Source of the DNA: Sciurus carolinensis
Lineage: Eukaryota > Chordata > Mammalia > Rodentia > Sciuridae
NCBI RefSeq assembly: GCF_902686445.1
Contig: NC_062229.1
Coordinates: 5,303,503-5,367,502 of the forward strand
DNA: 64,000 nucleotides
Direction: 5' to 3'
A program made the translations under genes and the position numbers. Shown one piece after another: positions 58,250 to 64,000 of this stretch; positions within the stretch are counted from its first letter, which is position 1, and every line of letters starts with the position of its first letter. The notes beneath the pieces are model-generated. The model saw only the letters and a list, made by a program, of their open reading frames with translations. It had not been told where the DNA came from and made no database searches.

Positions 58250-58933
58250 CCTTGAGCGGGAAGGAGCGTGAGAGTTCTCCGACATCCCCGGGAGCGGGGA
58301 ACCCCCGTCTGGGGTTGGCCCTGGAGATCACAGGAAGCCTCCGAGGCGAGGAGGTTTGAGGTACCCCGGACTCCCTGCCCACTCCGCGGAACTCAGGGCA
58401 CCAGGGAGGAACCTCCGTGTCCTCTTCCCCAACTTCTGCCTTGGAGAGGGGTTCAGGAATGTGTGCTAGTCCCGGCTGATGCGAGCAACCTTTCCCCCAC
58501 CGAACTGGGCGGGGCGGGATGGGGTCGTGGGGGAAGCGGCAGTCACGTCCCCCACGGTTCGCAGAGGAAGGCCAGCCACTGCCTGGCGCAGGGCGAGGGG
58601 AGCCAGAGTTTTGCAGCCCAGGAAGCTCCCCACCCCCTATAACCACCACACACAGGACCCCACCCTTGGCCGCTCGCCCCGCCCCCAGCACTCCCCGCGC
58701 CCCGCCCCCGAGCTCCCCCTCCCACTCCCGCACCCGGTTTATAAAAGAGGGCGTTGGGCGCTGCGGGGTCAAGTCGAGTCTAGCGGGCCTGAGGCCGAGG
58801 TCCGTTCCTTCCTGCTGCCTTCTGCACCCCAGCGAGTCTCCGCCAGGTTCCCCACGTCTCCAGCCCTAGCATTTCGAGCCACCGCGTCCCTGCACGGAGT
58901 CCCTGCGTCCCCACATCCAGGCCGACCAAGAAC
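58250..58933 (+). promoter_or_regulatory. ANGPTL4: ANGPTL4 promoter, TATA box and 5' UTR
   Basis: TATAAAAG at 58740-58747 sets a start near 58,770 and a 5' UTR of about 160 nt. Upstream, 58,500-58,735 is CpG- and GC-box-rich (CCCCGCCCCC). A TCACGTCC motif at about 58,543 could act as a hypoxia-type element. The CpG-rich zone continues through exon 1. Confidence 0.8.
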
Positions 58934-60364
58934 ATGCGCGGCGTTCCGACGGCAGGCGCAGCCCTGATGCTGTGCGCCGCCACCGCCGGGCTGCTGAGCG
59001 CTCAGGGCCGCCCCGCGCCGCCTGAGCCGCCTCGCTTCGCGTCCTGGGACGAGATGAACGTGCTGGCCCACGGGCTGCTGCAGCTCGGTCACGGGCTGCG
59101 AGAACACGTGGAGCGCACCCGTGGACAGCTGGGCGCGCTGGAGCAGCGCCTGGACGCCTGCGGGGCCGCTTGCCAGGGATCTGAGGCGTCCTCCGAGCCC
59201 TCAAAAACCCCGGAGAGCGTGGTGGCTCCCGGCGGCGAGGCGGTCCCCGAGACCCTCCGTAGCTTGCAGGTACCGGTGCCAGCGCTAGCTCTTCACGCTC
59301 TTGTGACTCCCTTTCTGGACTGGAAGTGTGTGGGTGGGAAGGGAGAGCACAGCCAAGGTCTCTGGGCACCCTACCGGGGACTCAAAGGACGGACATTTGG
59401 AAGGATGGCTGGGTGGATGAAAAAGGAGGTTGGAGATACAAGGATGGGTCCTCACCAAGATTTGCACCCCTCCCCAGACGCAGCTCAAGGCTCAGAACAG
59501 CCGGATCGAACAATTGTTCCAGAAGGTGGCCCAGCAACAGCGACACCTGGAGAAGCAGCATCTGAGAATCCAGAATCTGCAGAGCCAGGTATCCTAGGCC
59601 TGGCCCTGGTGGCGGGAGAGATCACAAAGCTGGACCTGAAGGTCCCATCGTGGAGCCAGGCAGGTCAGGCAGCTGAATCAACCCACCTGACACCCTCCCT
59701 CCTCCTGTCCTGTTCCAGGTTGGCCTCCTGAACCCCACACACCTTGGCAATGTAGTGACCAAGCCTGCCAAAAGAAAGAGGCTACCCAAGATGGCCCACC
59801 TTGGGCTGGAGCACAACACCACCCGCTTACACAGTGAGTGTCTGGTCCTTGTTGTCCTCTGGCAGCTTCCCCTGCCCCTTCCTTTGCCATTCCTGTTCCC
59901 AGCCCCTTTGTCAGGTTCACCTTAGTAAGAAGGAGAGGTTCTGGTCTTGGGTCCCAGCTCCTGAGGGTGATGGCAGCACCTCCTTCCTCAGCTCCCACCC
60001 ACCCAGTCAGGCCACTGCACCCCTTTTCCCAGCAAGCCAGAAGGCTTTTCCTGAAATCCTGCTGGCCACCACCTGGAACCAGGATTGGAAGAGATACCAT
60101 AAGGAACATCAGCTTCAGGGGTGTTGGAGACAGCAGTATGGCTCAGGAACACCATCCTGAAGGGTAGAACTTCATGAGAGGGTGTGATAGATGAGAAGTG
60201 CCAGGCAGGGGTTTCTGAGGTTTGGCACCCCTCAGAACTCTTGTGGAATGAATCAAGAAGGGGAAACCAAGGCAGACTCTCCCCCGCCCCCCGCAACTCC
60301 CAGGCCACACACTGACTCTTGCATCTTACAAATCCAGGGCTCCTGGTCCCTCACACCCCTTCTG

Positions 60365-60406
<42 letters not shown>

Positions 60407-63400
60407 ACACAAAACAGACTTTTCCTTCCATCACAAGCGTTAGGTCCTTTATTGTGTATGTCCCAAGTTCCCCCCATCTCAAAGAGCAACACATGTGTGT
60501 GTCTGACACAGGCCCAGTTCCCACCCTAAGTTCACAGCCATGCTGTCACCCTGCCCAGCATCTGTGACTGTCTACAGCCAACTGGGTGAAAGTGTGGATC
60601 CTCCGTTTCACTCCCTCCGCTAGTTGCTGGCTTCCAGCCCTGCAGTGTTGAGGGCTCCCTTGCTCCCCAGACTCCTTCGCTCTTCCCCCACACGGGGCTG
60701 GCATTTCAGCATGGTGAGGGTCCCAGAGAGCCCTCCCAAACCATTCTGTTAGCATGAGGGGTTTCTGAGGCCAGCAGGCACAGGTCCAGGCTGGGAGATG
60801 TGGTGGAAGAGAAGGGGGGTGTGCGGTGTGGGTTTAGGACTTCCAGACTCAGCCTGGCCAAGTCGGGGAAAGTTCAGAGCTTGGAGAGACAAACAGCTGG
60901 AGCTAATGGAGACCACATTGGTGGCTTGGCCTCATGCCTGTCCTGATTGGATGAGGGGAAAGTAGGGGAAAGGGGAGCTGCCCGAGGGGCCGGAAAGTGT
61001 CCTTCCGTCATCCTGGGCCTGCCCCTGTGCTGCAGCAGTGTGGACGGTGTGGACACCGTCCTGGGTCCTGGGTCTGCCCCTCCCCCTGGCGACCTTTCCT
61101 CTACTTTCCAGGCTGGGATGGGTTGGGCTGGGGGCTGACCTTCCCCAGTCTCCATGGCTCAAGGCCATGTTCCTTCTCTCCCCTCTTCTATCTTCCTTCT
61201 TTTCTCCTCTATCCTGACCCCTCTTCCCCTAATAGCTGGGGCCCTAGGCAAAGCCTCTGTGTCCCTAAGCCTCATTCAGTTGTGATCGGTGTCCCCCTGG
61301 CATGAGCTGAGAGCCCTTTTGCTCAGCTTGGCTGGGCAGCTGCCTCCCACCCCTTCCAACTCCTGCAATCATTCATTCACGGAGTCTTCGTTGAATACCT
61401 GCTGCAGGCTAATCGCAGGGTGGAGGCAGGTGCTATGGACAGAGCTCTTCCTTGTCCCTGGCCGCATGGAGCCCCCACTCAGTTGGGGGAACGGGGCACC
61501 ACCACCGGATGACCCCAGCATAGGGAGTGGGAAGGCCTCTGTGCTCATTTTGGGAGTTCTAGTCTGGTCTCGGGGGAGAGAAGGCATTCTTGTGGAAACT
61601 GGGCCCCACAGAGGGGACTGAGGGAAGAGAGCCCCAGGCAGAGGGACCAGCATGTGCAAAGTCCCTGTGATACAAGGAAGGTGGTGGGGAAGAGAAAAGA
61701 AGCCGATTTGGCCAGGAAGGGTAGAGGTGCAGCGTGGGAGGAAGGAGCATGGGTACAAAGGCTGCTCCTGAAGTGCCTTACAGATGACACTGGGAAGACC
61801 ATAGGGAGCCATGGAAGAGTTTAGGCAGATGTAGGGAAGAGTCATGAAAGCAGGATTGCCCCTCCCCTATTCATCATCCACTGCCCAGCCCTCATCGTGA
61901 GCTTGCCTCCTGAGACCTCAGGGGCTTCTATCCTGCTTCACCTCCTCCTCCCATTTGCCCTCAGGACTGCCCCGGGACTGCCAGGAGCTCTTTGAAGAGG
62001 GTGAGAGACAAAGCGGACTGTTCCAGATCCAGCCTCAGGGGTCCTCACCTTTCCTGGTCAACTGCAAAATGACCTCAGGTAGGCTGTGCTAGCCTGCCAG
62101 GGAGCCCTCTTGCCATTCATGGACCCTGGTGTCTTTCTCTAAAATGAATCCCTGTGTAGGTCAGTGTAGACATGAGCTCAGCATCCATAACACCTCGGGT
62201 TCCATCCCCAGCGCCAGAAAAAAATAATAATAATAATGAAAACGAAGCTCTTTCCCCACTGCAGTCAACTGCAAGCTCAGAGTTAGGTTCCTGTGGTTAC
62301 TGCCCCTGCCTAGCAGGGAACGGTAGTGCATGACTGTAATCCCAGCTACTTCAGAGGCTGAAGCAGAAGGATCACAAGTTTGAGACTAGCTTCAGCAACT
62401 CGGCAAGTCCCTGTCTCAAAATGGAAAGGTGTGGGGATGCACCTCACTGGAGTGTCCTGAGTTCAATCCTTAGTATCATCAAAAAAAAAAAAAAAAAAAA
62501 GTTATAAACCCCGCTTTGCAGAGACCCGAGATCTGACCTGAGTCCCCTGCCTGCTGACTAGCCCACAGCAGTCATCCCTCTGCCTCACCTTCCTCCAGTT
62601 CTCCTGGGAGGAGTGAGGAGAATGTGACTCTCCTGGGTTTGGGGGTCTCAGGGTGGGTTGCCAGGGTCCCCTGTGAAAAGGGGCCTCCTGGTGACCTTGT
62701 GCCACTCTGGGCAGATGGAGGCTGGACAGTGATTCAGAGGCGCCAGGATGGCTCGGTGGACTTCAATCGGCCCTGGGAAGCCTACAAGAGGGGCTTTGGG
62801 GACCCCGAAGGTGGGTGTTTCCAGCAGGGCCAGAGGCAGGGTAGGGGAGGAGGGTCTGCGGAGGTGGGTGCCCCTCACCAGGCAGCCTCTCCCACCCTAG
62901 GAGAGTTCTGGCTGGGGCTGGAGAAGATGCACAGCATCACAGGGGACCGCGGCAGCCGCCTCGCGGTGCAGCTGGAGGACTGGGATGGCAACGCGGAATC
63001 GCTGCAGTTCCCTGTCCACCTGGGTGGCGAGGACACAGCCTATAGCCTGCAGCTCACGGCGCCTGTGGCCAGCAAGCTGGGCGCCACCACCATCACTCCC
63101 AGTGGCCTCTCCCTGCCCTTCTCCACGTGGGACCAGGACCATGACCTTCGCAGGGACCTGAACTGCGCCAAGAGCCTCTCCGGTAAGTGGACCTTGCCCG
63201 TACCCTGACCGGCCTTCTGCCCCGACGTGCATCAGTTTCCTGCCCCAACGCTCTCCTTATTTGCTGTGTGCTCCTGGGCTGCTTGCTGATTTCACTTCTG
63301 CAACCTCAGTTTCCCCATCTTTGAATGGTGCTCACTCGGCAGGATCGTTAGGAAAATCCAATGAGACTTTTTGGGAGGGTGGCTGGCATGAGGCAGTACC

Positions 63401-64000
63401 ACCAAGGCAACCCTTGCCTTGTTCTTTTGAAATCAGAGACAGAGTCTGGATTTTGTGAAGTAAAACGTGAGATTATCTTCTAATGGGTCAAGAAAATGAT
63501 GAAAAAAAATCTAAAAAAAAAAAAAAGAAAGAAAAAAGAAAATGATGAAATGTTGATCGCTTCATATGGTTCGAGCTAATACAAATTAATGCAACGCATG
63601 CTGATCGTAGAAAGTAATAAATATTAGCCTTGTGCCAGGAATAACAAATAACTGGCTGTGGTTACAGACCCTGAAAGCAGATCTGCTGTGATTATGGGGA
63701 GGGATGCCCAGGGCCCCTGAGATAGCTTTTGTCATGACCGTGGCTTCCTTGGAGCACTGTTTGACAATCACTGCCAGACTCTTCCCATTTAAAATGTGTA
63801 AAGTTCAAGGCCCAGCCTCACCCCCTACCCTATCCCCATCTCCATGGAGACCCAAAGACTTCACCAAGTCCCCTCTGCTCTGTCCGCCTCAGGTGGCTGG
63901 TGGTTTGGCACCTGTGGCCACTCCAACCTCAATGGCCAGTACTTCCACTCCATCCCACGGCAACGGGAGCAGCGTAAGAAGGGAATCTTCTGGAAGACCT
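58934..64000 (+). CDS. ANGPTL4: ANGPTL4, angiopoietin-like 4, 3'-truncated by window edge
   Basis: Secreted inhibitor of lipoprotein lipase, induced by fasting, PPARs and hypoxia. Exons are 58934-59269, 59478-59588, 59719-59833, 61965-62078, 62715-62810, 62901-63182 and 63893-64000+. The visible part encodes 387 residues; roughly 20 are missing compared with human (406 aa). A signal peptide covers about 1-25. The LPL-inhibitory segment SWDEMNVLAHGLLQLG is at 37-52, with Glu40 conserved. Cys76 and Cys80 (oligomerisation) are kept. A coiled coil runs through exon 2. The convertase site reads KRKR (167-170). An N-glycosylation sequon NTT is at 182. The fibrinogen-like domain starts near 189 with PRDCQELFEEGERQSG. 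Exon 1 carries about 6 residues more than human between the coiled-coil cysteines and exon 2. Confidence 0.97.
60366..60410. repeat. (CA)n microsatellite
   Basis: About 22 CA units with one interruption. Confidence 0.9.
60864..60876 (+). promoter_or_regulatory. ANGPTL4: DR1 (PPAR/RXR-type) element in ANGPTL4 intron 3
   Basis: CGGGGA-A-AGTTCA is two AGGTCA-like half-sites spaced by one base. An intron-3 PPRE is an established feature of mammalian ANGPTL4; identity with that element is inferred from position and form. Confidence 0.6.
61042..61061. repeat. 20-bp palindrome
   Basis: GGACGGTGT-GG-ACACCGTCC, perfect 9-bp arms. Confidence 0.8.
62155..62240 (+). repeat. ID SINE, diverged, with (AAT)n tail
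   Basis: TCCATCCCCAGCGCCAG followed by AATAATAAT in ANGPTL4 intron 4. Confidence 0.7.
62310..62500 (+). repeat. B1-dID SINE, full dimer
   Basis: GGGAACGGTAGTGCATGACT to CAATCCTTAGTATC with A tail; in ANGPTL4 intron 4. Confidence 0.88.

Larger units (their letters stand above)
59834..61964. other. ANGPTL4: ANGPTL4 intron 3: repeat-poor, with DR1 and microsatellite
   Basis: The 2.1-kb intron has no SINE, unlike other introns here. It holds a (CA)n at 60,366-60,410, the DR1 at 60,864, an L2/MIR-like trace at about 61,365-61,410 and a 20-bp palindrome at 61,042. Confidence 0.6.

Noticed and set aside
58164..59369. Minus-strand and alternate frames across the ANGPTL4 promoter and exon 1 (up to 202 aa)
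   Set aside because: CpG-rich DNA gives long frames by chance; none shows domain features.

Overview
The window is mammalian nuclear DNA, almost certainly from a squirrel-family rodent. The evidence is spliced genes with GT-AG introns, CpG islands, abundant ID-type SINEs derived from tRNA, B1 SINEs, and many B1+ID dimers of the kind described in Sciuridae, plus L1, L2, MIR-like, MaLR/ERVL-like and Tigger-like remnants. The gene order CD320 - NDUFA7 - RPS28 - KANK3 - ANGPTL4 matches the conserved block on human 19p13.2. The species call rests on SINE type only.

Layout: 1-8.9 kb is intergenic (old L1 pieces, SINEs, a GC-rich patch, two CTCF-like motifs at the left edge). CD320 (minus strand, 5 coding exons, 259 aa) covers 9.3-14.1 kb. 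NDUFA7 (minus, 4 exons, 113 aa) covers 17.4-24.4 kb. RPS28 (plus, 69 aa) starts 167 bp from the NDUFA7 start codon, so the two share a short bidirectional promoter with a TATA box and a TOP-like start on the RPS28 side. KANK3 (minus, 10 coding exons, 811 aa) covers 25.85-34.36 kb and ends tail-to-tail with RPS28; its CpG-island promoter is at about 37.1-38.2 kb. From 38.3 to 58.2 kb lies a gene-free, repeat-dense interval with two near-consensus CTCF motifs at 43.9-44.0 kb. ANGPTL4 (plus) starts at 58,934 and runs off the right edge inside its last exon.

The genes are functionally unrelated (vitamin B12-carrier uptake receptor, mitochondrial complex I subunit, 40S ribosomal protein, ankyrin-repeat cortical scaffold, secreted lipoprotein-lipase inhibitor). 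They are linked by conserved synteny rather than by a pathway. All five reading frames are intact, and exon phases add up across every splice junction.

I found no sign of a new biological system. The items most worth checking are a perfect 31-bp inverted repeat with overlapping hairpins in CD320 intron 1, an altered proprotein-convertase site in ANGPTL4, a PPAR-type DR1 in ANGPTL4 intron 3, a set of CTCF-like motifs, and several cleanly datable nested retroposon insertions. Repeat boundaries were read by eye and may be off by 5-20 bp.
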